Origin: Caldifarciminota bacterium
GTDB lineage: Bacteria; Hydrothermota; Tepidihabitantia; Tepidihabitantales; JAOUPE01
NCBI GenBank assembly: GCA_029880025.1
Contig: JAOUPE010000036.1
Location: 1-9,786, forward strand
Length of the DNA stretch: 9,786 nucleotides
Reading direction: 5' to 3'
Shown: positions 1-5,617 of the stretch, piece after piece
How positions within the stretch are numbered: position 1 is the stretch's first letter
Layout: every line of letters begins with the position of its first letter
Notes under the pieces: model-generated
Told to the model about the DNA's origin: nothing
Seen by the model: only the letters and a program-made list of their open reading frames with translations
Databases searched by the model: none
Translations under genes and position numbers: made by a program

Positions 1-1
1 A

Positions 2-367
2 ATTTTCATCCTGAACAAGATTGATTTGAAGAGTCGATTCGATACAAAATTCCTGAATGGGGTCACTGACCGGACAATCATCAACACCTCGGCGAAATAC
101 AATAAGGGAATCAGCGAGCTGCGCCACGCTTTAACCCGACAGTTTAAGATTAGCCACCAGAATGGTTATTTTATCACCAATCGTCGGCATATTGAAGCCC
201 TGAAACGAACTAAAGAATCGCTGTCGCATGTCCAAAACGAGAATTATTTAGAAACGATTGCCCACGAAATCCGAACCGCGCTTGATGCGATGGGTGAGAT
301 AACCGGTGCGGTGACCAATGAAGAGATTTTAAATCGTATTTTTGCTCAGTTCTGCATCGGAAAATGA
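2..367 (+). CDS. mnmE: tRNA uridine-5-carboxymethylaminomethyl(34) synthesis GTPase MnmE, C-terminal part
   Basis: This is the last 121 codons of MnmE, whose 5' part lies outside the window. MnmE is a cytoplasmic GTPase that works with MnmG to modify the wobble uridine of certain tRNAs. The frame is open from base 2 and begins with FILNKID, the G4 (NKxD) guanine-specificity motif, so the TTG at 26 is an internal codon and not a start. INTSAK follows shortly after and is the G5 loop. The remainder is the C-terminal helical domain, with the family's HEIRTALDAMGEITG stretch and the diagnostic C-terminal CIGK, whose cysteine is a conserved MnmE feature. The stop is TGA at 365-367. The assignment depends on these motifs and their order. 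A hairpin-forming intergenic repeat follows immediately. Confidence 0.95.
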   Translation: MFILNKIDLKSRFDTKFLNGVTDRTIINTSAKYNKGISELRHALTRQFKISHQNGYFITNRRHIEALKRTKESLSHVQNENYLETIAHEIRTALDAMGEITGAVTNEEILNRIFAQFCIGK

Positions 368-377
368 ATGAACCTAG

Positions 378-453
378 ATTAGCACAGATTTCGGTGCCGA
401 TTAGCAAAGCTAATAATCTGCGCTCATCGGCAATCTTATCTGTGCTCGTTTGT
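378..453. repeat. Nested inverted-repeat element between mnmE and the Usp-like gene
   Basis: Perfect arms AGCACAGAT (381-389) and ATCTGTGCT (438-446) enclose TGCCGAT (395-401) with ATCGGCA (426-432), and ATTAGC (400-405) with GCTAAT (409-414) around an AAA loop. The whole stretch can fold into one long interrupted hairpin. It fills nearly all of the short gap between the two genes and reaches the GTG at 452. There is no T run after it, so it does not look like a classical terminator. It resembles the AGCACAGATT-type intergenic repeats seen in many environmental bacteria, by recollection only. Confidence 0.6.
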
Positions 454-463
454 GAATAAAAAT

Positions 464-868
464 ATGTTAGAAAAAATATTACTTTATCTGGATGGCGGCG
501 AGACCGTTAAAGTTTTGGCGCCATGGGCATTAAAACTGGCAAAGGCTTTTGAGGCTAGAATCTTTGCCGTCTTTGTCGTTAACCAGGCAACCTTAAAGGA
601 ACAAGCCCAAAAAACCAAGCAGAAGATTAAAAACCTTCATTCCAATCTTGAAGAAGAAGCCTGGGCGATATTATACGAAATCGAGGATGATGCATTTGAA
701 GAGAATGTAAAAATCTCTTTAATTTTGGAAGAAGGCAAACCAGAGGAACGTCTTTTAGAAGTCTTGAAAAGTTTTGAGCTTGATGCAATGATTGTGAGCA
801 GTCAAGCCAAATTGGATTTTAAAGAATTAATTGACCGATGCCAAGGTAAAACTCTAATTATCAAATGA
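464..868 (+). CDS. UspA-like universal stress protein
   Basis: This is a protein of about 134 residues with the alternating beta/alpha pattern of the universal stress protein fold. It opens with MLEKILLYLDGGE, the usual strand 1 with an aspartate near its end, then a helix (VKVLAPWALKLAKAFEA) and strand 2 (RIFAVFVV). A charged helix follows, then a GKPEERLLEVLKS helix, the LDAMIVSSQ strand, and a final KTLIIK strand matching the PVLVV end of Usp proteins. The glycine-rich G-2x-G-9x-G(S/T) ATP motif expected after the MIVSSQ strand is missing, so this is probably a non-ATP-binding type. I chose ATG 464 over GTG 452 because the arm of the upstream hairpin ends at the GTG and homology starts at the ATG. 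No Shine-Dalgarno is visible for either. The role is inferred from fold only. Confidence 0.72.
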   Translation: MLEKILLYLDGGETVKVLAPWALKLAKAFEARIFAVFVVNQATLKEQAQKTKQKIKNLHSNLEEEAWAILYEIEDDAFEENVKISLILEEGKPEERLLEVLKSFELDAMIVSSQAKLDFKELIDRCQGKTLIIK

Positions 869-874
869 ACAAAA

Positions 875-1037
875 GAATTTTCCCTCAACTCGTAGCGTGT
901 GCCGAAACCCCAGAGTCCGCCGACCGGAACCAAGCGAATACAGCGAGGCAAACGGGGCGACCGTTAGAAACAATTCGGGTATTGAATGAGGTTGTGCTCC
1001 TTTACAGTCGCACCTGCTACGCCGAGTGGGAAAATTC
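875..1037. repeat. GC-richer long inverted-repeat element (possible structured RNA or small repeat element)
   Basis: Perfect 10-bp termini GAATTTTCCC (875-884) and GGGAAAATTC (1028-1037) bound a 163-bp stretch. The pairing continues inward with ACTCG (888-892)/CGAGT (1023-1027), TAGC (893-896)/GCTA (1016-1019) and GTGC (899-902)/GCAC (1010-1013), separated by small bulges. The interior is visibly richer in G and C than the flanking genes. It starts 7 bp after the Usp-like stop and ends just before the EIIA ribosome binding site, so it would be carried in any usp-EIIA transcript. A 62-codon frame (865-1053) runs through it but its composition is not protein-like. I do not recognise a known riboswitch or RNA family core in it. 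A transposable or dispersed repeat is an equally good explanation. Confidence 0.5.
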
Positions 1038-1043
1038 AATGAC

Positions 1044-1049
1044 AGGAGG
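1044..1049 (+). promoter_or_regulatory. Ribosome binding site of the EIIA gene
   Basis: AGGAGG lies 4 bases before the ATG at 1054. It fixes the EIIA start and sits directly outside the right arm of the inverted-repeat element. Confidence 0.75.
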
Positions 1050-1053
1050 ATGA

Positions 1054-1509
1054 ATGCAAAAAATATCCGAGCTTTTGTCGCCGCCCGCGATAATTTTGGA
1101 CCTAAAGGCAAATGAAAAAGTTGAAGTAATAAAGGAACTTACTTCGATTCTAATCGAACAAGGTTATATAACCAATGTCGATGAATTTTTTTCGGCAATC
1201 CTAAAACGCGAGAACATCGAAAGCACCGGTATCGGTTTAGGGGTCGCCATACCTCATGCCCGAACCAAGGCGGTCAAGGATATCGTGCTGGCATTTGGTC
1301 GTTCTCGCACCGGCGTCAACTTCTCCAGCCTTGACGGCAAACCATCCCATCTCGTTTTCTTAATCGCTGCACCAGAAGAAAAGAAATCTGAATATATCAT
1401 TACTTTAGCTCGTTTATCTAAACTGTTACGCAATGAAGAGGTGCGTTTTCGCTTGACCCAAGCCAAAACTCCGGACGAGGTGTTAAAAATCATAACCAAA
1501 CACGAATGA
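1054..1509 (+). CDS. PTS EIIA domain protein, fructose/nitrogen (PtsN) type
   Basis: This is a 151-residue single-domain EIIA of the fructose/mannitol/nitrogen (PTS EIIA type-2) family, the usual length for a stand-alone protein. These cytoplasmic proteins take a phosphate on a histidine, either to pass it to a sugar permease or, in the PtsN branch, to regulate other proteins. The N-terminus has the LLSPPAIILDLKA and KVEVIKELTSILIEQG elements. The signature STGIGLGVAIPHARTKAV carries the phospho-acceptor histidine at about residue 68. LVFLIAAPEEKKSEYIITLARLSKLL matches the family's conserved core (LVFLLAAP...HL..LA.L..LL). No EIIB, EIIC, HPr or enzyme I gene is visible, which favours a regulatory role over sugar uptake. 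The gene starts after a good AGGAGG and overlaps the macro-domain gene by ATGA. I leave the symbol blank because ptsN and fruA-type domains are hard to separate by eye. Confidence 0.9.
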   Translation: MQKISELLSPPAIILDLKANEKVEVIKELTSILIEQGYITNVDEFFSAILKRENIESTGIGLGVAIPHARTKAVKDIVLAFGRSRTGVNFSSLDGKPSHLVFLIAAPEEKKSEYIITLARLSKLLRNEEVRFRLTQAKTPDEVLKIITKHE

Positions 1510-2048
1510 AAGAATTTAGAATCAAAGATTCAACCATAAAAATTATTCTGGGTGACATCACCGAACAAGTCACCGATGCGATAGTCAATGCCGCCAACAA
1601 TCACTTATGGCTGGGTGGAGGTGTGGCCGGGGCAATCAAACGCAAGGGTGGTCAGATTATTGAACAAGAGGCAATGGCAAAAGGACCGATTGAGATTGGT
1701 GAAGTGGTGGTGACAACCGCCGGAGCGCTTAAAGCCAAACATGTGATTCATGCCGCAGTAATGGGACAAGACTTAATGACCGATGCGGATAAGATAAGAT
1801 TAGCTACCCAGAACAGTCTAAAACAAGCTGAAGAACTTAAGATTCAGTCCATCGCCTTTCCGGCATTAGGGACCGGGGTCGGTGTTTTTCCCAAAGAAAA
1901 ATGTGCCCAGATTATGATTGATGCAGTGATTAGTCATATTAATAAAAAAGGTAAAATAAAACGCTTTGATTTTGTATTATTCGACCCATCCACTTTTGCT
2001 ACATTCGAACGCCAATTAGATGCAGCAATTAAGTCTTTTAGCCAATAA
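1506..2048 (+). CDS. Macro domain protein (ADP-ribose binding)
   Basis: This is a 180-residue single macro domain. The motifs appear in order: GDITEQVTDAIVNAANNHL (GDIT at 16-19, NAAN at 28-31), the phosphate-binding glycine loop GGGVAGAI (37-44), and FPALGTGVGVFP (118-129), the second diphosphate-binding loop. Macro domains bind ADP-ribose and derivatives, and some remove ADP-ribose or O-acetyl groups. In MacroD-type hydrolases an aspartate follows the valine of the glycine loop (GGGGVDGAI). Here it is alanine, as in Af1521-like proteins, so MacroD-type catalysis cannot be assumed. The ATG overlaps the EIIA stop (ATGA), showing translational coupling. It is probably cotranscribed with EIIA. 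There is no signal peptide. Confidence 0.92.
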   Translation: MKEFRIKDSTIKIILGDITEQVTDAIVNAANNHLWLGGGVAGAIKRKGGQIIEQEAMAKGPIEIGEVVVTTAGALKAKHVIHAAVMGQDLMTDADKIRLATQNSLKQAEELKIQSIAFPALGTGVGVFPKEKCAQIMIDAVISHINKKGKIKRFDFVLFDPSTFATFERQLDAAIKSFSQ

Positions 2049-2195
2049 ATAATTTCATTCAAAACAATTCATTTTTAGTATTAACTGAAACCTCGGTAGT
2101 CTAGTTTTTTCCTTAGGGTTCATTCTTATCTGATTATCTCTGATGTCATCGCTTTAATCGTTCTCATCATGGTTAAATTTGGTGTTATAGGTTTG

Positions 2196-2245
2196 GCGTC
2201 AGGCGTTTAATTCTTGACATCTCCTGGTCTTTTCTTTATATTCGG
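2196..2245 (+). repeat. Promoter-carrying 50-bp dispersed repeat, copy A
   Basis: Aligned without gaps to copy B (5527-5576), 44 of 50 bases are identical. Both copies begin GCGTCARGCG and end CTTTATATTCGG. The shared part includes the complete -35 and -10 hexamers. Confidence 0.75.
2214..2242 (+). promoter_or_regulatory. Sigma70-type promoter of the flavodoxin gene
   Basis: A perfect -35 TTGACA (2214-2219), a 17-base spacer and -10 TATATT (2237-2242). Transcription would start near 2249. The first gene downstream is the flavodoxin at 2342. Confidence 0.7.
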
Positions 2246-2330
2246 TTAATAAGCCGTATATATTAAAATTGCTCATACAAAATCAAAAAGTTCGGTAAAG
2301 GATTGAATTGATACCAACTTTATTAAATTA

Positions 2331-2337
2331 AAGGAGG
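2331..2337 (+). promoter_or_regulatory. Ribosome binding site of the flavodoxin gene
   Basis: AAGGAGG lies 4 bases before ATG 2342, a near-perfect anti-16S complement that fixes the start. Confidence 0.8.
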
Positions 2338-2341
2338 CGAG

Positions 2342-2833
2342 ATGAAGATATTGATTACTTATTATTCCCGGACCGGGGTCAATGAATCGGTTTGCAAATC
2401 GCTTCAAAGCAAATTAGACTGCGATATCGAACCGATAATTGATACTAAAAACCGCAAAGGGCTATGGGGTCTTCTCATTTGTGGATTTGATGCGACCTTT
2501 AAAAAAATGTCCAAGATTGGAGCAATCGAAAAAGACCCTGGTAATTATGACCTCGTGATAGTTTCAACGCCAATCTGGGCAGGAACTATAACGCCGGCAA
2601 TTCGAACCTATGTTTTCGAGAATAAAGATAAATTCAAAAAAGTTGCTTTTGTCTCCGTATCCGGAAGCGGCGAAGAAAATAAAAAAGTGTTGCCTGATTT
2701 TGAAAGTCTGGCTAATAAGAAAGTGATAACGAGTTTGCTTTTAAGAAGGTGGGCAGTAAGAAAAGGAACCCATCAAGAAAAAGTTGAAAGTTTTGTAAAA
2801 GAGATTTTGAGTCAGGATAAAGAAATTAAATAA
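2342..2833 (+). CDS. Flavodoxin-like protein
   Basis: This is a 163-residue flavodoxin-fold protein, the usual length for this group of FMN-binding electron carriers or quinone-reductase-like proteins. MKILITYYSRTGVNE gives strand 1 and the FMN phosphate loop (S9, T11, G12). YDLVIVSTPIWAGTITPAIRTYV (69 onward) is the family's conserved second FMN loop, with W79 in the usual aromatic position stacking on the flavin. VAFVSVSGSGE is the next strand and loop. The C-terminal helix ends in a lysine-rich tail. There is no signal peptide or membrane segment. It stands alone with its own promoter and a strong ribosome binding site. Its redox partner is not visible in the window. Confidence 0.88.
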   Translation: MKILITYYSRTGVNESVCKSLQSKLDCDIEPIIDTKNRKGLWGLLICGFDATFKKMSKIGAIEKDPGNYDLVIVSTPIWAGTITPAIRTYVFENKDKFKKVAFVSVSGSGEENKKVLPDFESLANKKVITSLLLRRWAVRKGTHQEKVESFVKEILSQDKEIK

Positions 2834-2953
2834 TCGGCAGAGGCTACCGGGTAAAGAAGTAATTTTTTGGTTGACCTTGCTCGATTGACTCTTCAAGTAA
2901 GGAAAGCCTCTCCTATTTAAACTGTGGCTGATTATTGATTTTTCATTGCCGGT

Positions 2954-2973
2954 TTCTTAAAGACATTTAAGAA
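2954..2973. repeat. Perfect 8-bp hairpin TTCTTAAA-GACA-TTTAAGAA
   Basis: Arms 2954-2961 and 2966-2973 with a 4-base loop. There is no T run, so it is not a clear intrinsic terminator. It could be an operator or transcript-end structure, as it lies 43 bases upstream of the -35 of the next gene. Confidence 0.5.
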
Positions 2974-3015
2974 GTCTCAATCACAAGTATATTTTTCAGC
3001 TCTTTCTTAAAACGA

Positions 3016-3043
3016 TTGACTTATAAAACTTGGTAGATATTAT
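3016..3043 (+). promoter_or_regulatory. Promoter of the large secreted repeat protein
   Basis: TTGACT (3016-3021), a 16-base spacer and TATTAT (3038-3043). It would give a leader of about 85 bases to ATG 3135. Confidence 0.6.
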
Positions 3044-3122
3044 TTTTCAAAGGTAAATTTTTATTTTCAATTTGGATATCGAAACGAACTGGTTTCCGGT
3101 TCAATTCAAGAAACCGGTTAAC

Positions 3123-3130
3123 AAAGGAGG
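3123..3130 (+). promoter_or_regulatory. Ribosome binding site that decides the start at 3135
   Basis: AAAGGAGG lies 4 bases before ATG 3135. The upstream in-frame TTG at 3072 has no such site, and the protein from 3135 begins with a clean signal peptide. Confidence 0.85.
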
Positions 3131-3134
3131 TTTA

Positions 3135-4319
3135 ATGAAAAGATTATTTTTGGTGATTCTACTGGTAAGCGCAAGTTTTGCGGTTGATGTCACAATCCAC
3201 TGGAATGAATGGCCTTATGGTGCAGAATGTATCGGTAATTGGTTTAAATGGTGGTATAATGGTGAAACACCGGTCTCCTGTCCATCCTTTAACCCGTCGG
3301 ATACTATCTGGGACTTTGCTTTAGGTTCAACTGCTGCCACTTCCGAAAGTTATATAATGGATACGTCGCAGGCACAAGGCAACCCACCACCAATCGCAAC
3401 CTATGCCGAAAAACAAGTAATGTCCGGCGAAGTATCCTGGGGTTATGAAAGTAAAGATACCAGCGGAACAACCCAAAATATGTGGTTCTATGGTTTTTTT
3501 GCTTCCGGACAGCAGATTGATTATGACCCACCCTATTACAAGGTTTACCAATTCCCAATGCAATACGGTTCAGCCTGGAATTCAGAATGGACCTGGAATT
3601 TTATGGGAATAGATGTCGTGTACGAAATCAGGATAACTTCGGTTGTGGCTCAGGGCTGGGTGCGCATCCCTTTGGATACGACCCAATGGTTTGCCTGCCT
3701 GGTGATGAGAACCTATATGAGTACCTGGGATGAACTGGGCTTGATTGATGATGATTATATTGTGCATGAATGGGTTTCACCAATCTATGGTTCTTTAGTT
3801 ACCATTCAGAGTCTGAATCACGAACCCAATCCAGGTTTTACCACTGCAAAATACTTCTTCCGGATGAAAGAATATTTCTCGGTGAATGACATGTTCCCAC
3901 CAGATTTCGCCAATACAACCGTAATTCCTTCTGGTTATAACTTTGGACCTTTTTCTATCTCATCAATCATTACCGACCCTTCAGGAATCAATACCGATTC
4001 AATCTTTTATAAAATCGGTACCGGTGCCTGGCAAAGACTTTATCATGATTCAATTATCGGCGATAACTTTCATTTCCATATTCCGCAGATTTCAAATCCG
4101 GACACGGTGCGCTATTATCTGGTTGCCAAAGATAATTCGGCAAACTTGAATCGAGGCACTGACCCCAGAATGCACCAGCGGTCCATTATAAATTCTATGC
4201 CAATGACCCGGCTAATGACCATAATCCACCGGTCATTACTAATACTACAGTCTGGACCGACACGACCTTTCTTGGACCTTATTCGGTTTCTGCCAATATT
4301 ATTGATTCCTGTGGAGTAG
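3135..4319 (+). CDS. Large secreted repeat protein, 5' part (frameshifted)
   Basis: The protein starts with a signal peptide, MKRLFLVILLVSASFA, with cleavage expected before VDVTI. Residues to about 250 form an aromatic-rich domain (many W and Y) that I do not recognise. From 3897 comes the first of three ~100-residue repeats, opening PPDFANTTV, with FGPFSISSIITDPSGI in the middle and FHFHIP...VRYYLVAKD near the end. Homology stops at about 4163. The residues after TDP (RMHQRSII... to the TAG at 4317) are out-of-frame noise, because the next frame continues the repeat. The intact product would be about 662 residues, exported, and probably surface-attached or secreted. No catalytic motif is visible. 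The repeats look like beta-sandwich modules (inference). Confidence 0.8.
   Translation: MKRLFLVILLVSASFAVDVTIHWNEWPYGAECIGNWFKWWYNGETPVSCPSFNPSDTIWDFALGSTAATSESYIMDTSQAQGNPPPIATYAEKQVMSGEVSWGYESKDTSGTTQNMWFYGFFASGQQIDYDPPYYKVYQFPMQYGSAWNSEWTWNFMGIDVVYEIRITSVVAQGWVRIPLDTTQWFACLVMRTYMSTWDELGLIDDDYIVHEWVSPIYGSLVTIQSLNHEPNPGFTTAKYFFRMKEYFSVNDMFPPDFANTTVIPSGYNFGPFSISSIITDPSGINTDSIFYKIGTGAWQRLYHDSIIGDNFHFHIPQISNPDTVRYYLVAKDNSANLNRGTDPRMHQRSIINSMPMTRLMTIIHRSLLILQSGPTRPFLDLIRFLPILLIPVE
3897..4198 (+). repeat. Coding repeat 1 of 3
   Basis: A ~100-residue module with PP-x-FANTTV at its start, GPF...I-TDPSGI, FYKIGTGAW, D-FHFHIPQISN and RYYLVAKD. The frameshift falls near its 3' end. Confidence 0.75.
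4163..4166 (+). other. Frameshift site in a C run
   Basis: The repeat ends ...TDP in the first frame and continues QNAPAVHYKFYANDPA in the second. Reading GAC CCC CAG would need five Cs, but the sequence has four (4163-4166). One missing C restores a single frame from 3135 to 5122. The third repeat has the parallel sequence ATDPANAPNVTYIFYA, which supports this junction. Confidence 0.8.
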
Positions 4320-5122
4320 ATTCCGCGATTTTATATTATCGGTTCAATGTCGACCCCTGGCAGATTGTTTTGCCAGACAGCACCCGAAATTCGGTCTATT
4401 ATTTTCATATGCCTTCGGCTACCCCGAATACGTTCATTCGCTATTACTTAAGGGCAGTAGATTTATCGCCCAATCAAAATGTTGCGATTGACCCAGCCAG
4501 TGGTTATTATGCTTTTAATATTGAGGATGGTACACCACCCCAGTTTGCCAATACCACGGTCTGGTCTGATACCAACTTTTCCGGACCTTTTCCGGTTCAA
4601 TCCTTGATTACTGATTTTTCAGGAATCTCTTCGGCTTTGATTTTCTATAAATTAGGCACTGCATTATGGGATTCACTTGCTTATGATTCAGTGCAGGGCG
4701 ATACCTTTCATTTTCATATTCCCCCAATTTCTAATTCAATGGCAATCAGGTATTATCTCAAGGCGTATGATGCATCATCCCGGTTGAATATGGCGACCGA
4801 CCCGGCTAATGCCCCGAATGTCACTTATATCTTCTATGCAACAGTTGGTATTAATGAGATGCCGAAAATAGAACTCATGATTAACCGAATCTTTCTTAAA
4901 TCAATCAATCCAGACCTGATTGGCTTCTATACTGAAGAAGACTACACGCTTGAGGTCTGTAATCCGCTTGGGCAGAGAGTTGGGTTGATTTCTAAAGGCA
5001 AAGGTAAGGGTAATAACTGGATTCGTTTCAATACCTGGCAGCTTTCCAGCGGCAATTATTTCTTAATCCTTAAGACCAAGAATCGTTTGCTGATTGAGCA
5101 ATTCCTGATTATCCGGCAATAG
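4163..5122 (+). CDS. Large secreted repeat protein, 3' part with C-terminal sorting-like domain
   Basis: This frame is open from 4163 just after a TGA at 4160; an annotation program would start it at TTG 4370. It has no start or ribosome binding site of its own where the homology begins. It holds the end of repeat 1, all of repeat 2 (from 4226; NTTVWTDTTFLGPY... FIRYYLRAVD) and repeat 3 (from 4535; PPQFANTTVWSDTNFSGPF... IRYYLKAYD). The last ~90 residues resemble a Por/T9SS type-A or FlgD-like C-terminal domain: YTLEVCNPLGQRV, then WQLSSGNYFLILKTKNRLLIEQFLIIR. In Bacteroidota such domains direct export and surface anchoring. Whether this organism has that system cannot be seen here. Confidence 0.78.
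   Translation, partial: PQNAPAVHYKFYANDPANDHNPPVITNTTVWTDTTFLGPYSVSANIIDSCGVDSAILYYRFNVDPWQIVLPDSTRNSVYYFHMPSATPNTFIRYYLRAVDLSPNQNVAIDPASGYYAFNIEDGTPPQFANTTVWSDTNFSGPFPVQSLITDFSGISSALIFYKLGTALWDSLAYDSVQGDTFHFHIPPISNSMAIRYYLKAYDASSRLNMATDPANAPNVTYIFYATVGINEMPKIELMINRIFLKSINPDLIGFYTEEDYTLEVCNPLGQRVGLISKGKGKGNNWIRFNTWQLSSGNYFLILKTKNRLLIEQFLIIRQ
4226..4534 (+). repeat. Coding repeat 2 of 3
   Basis: The most divergent copy: PPVITNTTVW, FLGPYSV, IIDSCGVDSAILYYR, YYFHMPSATPN, IRYYLRAVD. A cysteine replaces the serine of the SGI motif found in the other two. Confidence 0.75.
4535..4840 (+). repeat. Coding repeat 3 of 3
   Basis: PPQFANTTVW, FSGPFPVQSLITDFSGI, IFYKLGTALWDSL, FHFHIPPISN, IRYYLKAYD. 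It is closest to repeat 1 at the protein level. Confidence 0.75.
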
Positions 5123-5138
5123 TGATGGTGAAGAATTC

Positions 5139-5220
5139 AACACCGAACGCACTGAAATAGACGAAAACATTGAAAATTTTGAAAGGATTTATTCAGTGAA
5201 AATCGGTGATATTCGGTGTT
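5139..5220. repeat. Nested inverted-repeat element
   Basis: Outer arms AACACCGAA (5139-5147)/TTCGGTGTT (5212-5220) and inner arms CACTGAA (5150-5156)/TTCAGTG (5192-5198) are all perfect. Its size and nested architecture resemble the element at 378-453, but the sequence differs. Confidence 0.65.
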
Positions 5221-5252
5221 TAATTACTTTTTCGGAGTTCACCGAAAAATTT

Positions 5253-5286
5253 AACCACCGAGACCGCTGAGATAGCAGAGATAATT
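5253..5286. repeat. 34-bp dispersed repeat, copy 1
   Basis: It matches 7784-7817 at 27 of 34 positions without gaps. Both begin AACC and end with an AGCAGAGAT- or CGCAGAGAT-type sequence followed by ATT. Confidence 0.55.
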
Positions 5287-5331
5287 AAACACAGAATGAC
5301 ACTGAAATATACCGAAAAACACTCAATTATT

Positions 5332-5354
5332 TTCCCTCCCTTGATGGGAGGGAA
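5332..5354. repeat. Perfect 9-bp hairpin TTCCCTCCC-TTGAT-GGGAGGGAA
   Basis: Arms 5332-5340 and 5346-5354 with a 5-base loop. It would fold strongly in RNA on either strand. There is no T run on the plus strand, so terminator function is uncertain. A second GGGAGGG follows at 5360-5366. Confidence 0.65.
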
Positions 5355-5461
5355 TAAAAGGGAGGGTGAACAATCATCTTGCCTCTCCTGTCGAAGGAGA
5401 TGGAATTTTGTCCTTACTATTTGAGGTTCCAATTTGGCTTTCAAATCTTGCATGAAGCGTA

Positions 5462-5516
5462 TGGCGTAAAGCATTATTCGTCCAGCGTTCTTCTTTTATT
5501 ATCTGGCGTAAAGCAT
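5462..5516. repeat. 13-bp direct repeat TGGCGTAAAGCAT
   Basis: Exact copies at 5462-5474 and 5504-5516, 42 bp apart, within a run of GCGTA/GCGTC-like words that leads into the promoter-carrying repeat. Confidence 0.55.
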
Positions 5517-5526
5517 CAGGCATATA

Positions 5527-5576
5527 GCGTCAAGCGTCTAACTCTTGACATCTCCCTGTATTTTCTTTATATTCGG
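5527..5576 (+). repeat. Promoter-carrying 50-bp dispersed repeat, copy B
   Basis: Matches copy A (2196-2245) at 44 of 50 ungapped positions. The 14-mer TAGCGTCAAGCGTC at its left edge (5525-5538) recurs exactly at 7051-7064, without the promoter part. Confidence 0.75.
5545..5573 (+). promoter_or_regulatory. Sigma70-type promoter of the VOC-fold gene
   Basis: TTGACA (5545-5550), a 17-base spacer and TATATT (5568-5573). The start would be near 5580, leaving a leader of about 38 bases to ATG 5618. Confidence 0.7.
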
Positions 5577-5617
5577 GTTATGAGCAGGTCAAAGGAGCTT
5601 CAAATTACAGGTGTGAT

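Larger units (their letters stand above)
2049..2341 (+). other. Intergenic region before the flavodoxin gene
   Basis: No gene is seen. A weak stem followed by T6 (about 2083-2110) could be a poor terminator for the macro-domain transcript, but the stem is too imperfect to call. The 50-bp promoter-carrying repeat sits at 2196-2245, leaving a 5' leader of about 90 bases before the flavodoxin ATG. The leader contains a small CGG...CCG stem (2243-2256) but no riboswitch I recognise. Confidence 0.5.
2834..3134 (+). other. Intergenic region before the large secreted protein
   Basis: No gene is seen; a 21-codon in-frame extension upstream of ATG 3135 is not supported. It holds a long-range inverted repeat AGAGGCT (2839-2845)/AGCCTCT (2905-2911), a perfect short hairpin at 2954-2973, and a promoter at 3016-3043. 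Confidence 0.5.
5123..5617. other. 495-bp gene-free mosaic of intergenic repeats
   Basis: No convincing gene is present; the 80-codon plus-strand frame at 5379-5621 consists of repeat sequence. In order it holds a nested hairpin element (5139-5220), a small TTCGG/CCGAA hairpin (5231-5246 region), a 34-bp dispersed repeat (5253-5286), a perfect 9-bp hairpin (5332-5354), a TCTCCT/AGGAGA stem (5384-5400), a 13-bp direct repeat (5462-5474 and 5504-5516), and the promoter-carrying repeat (5527-5576). Confidence 0.65.

Noticed and set aside
865..1053. 62-codon plus-strand frame overlapping the Usp-like stop by ATGA
   Set aside because: Almost the whole frame is the inverted-repeat element. The translation has no recognisable fold or composition, and the start overlap can arise by chance from TGA/ATGA.
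854..1111. 85-codon minus-strand frame through the same element
   Set aside because: Covers the antisense of the inverted repeat and the EIIA start; no homology or ribosome binding site is visible.
3072..3134. N-terminal extension of the large secreted protein from TTG 3072
   Set aside because: The strong ribosome binding site and clean signal peptide both point to ATG 3135; the extension would bury the signal peptide.
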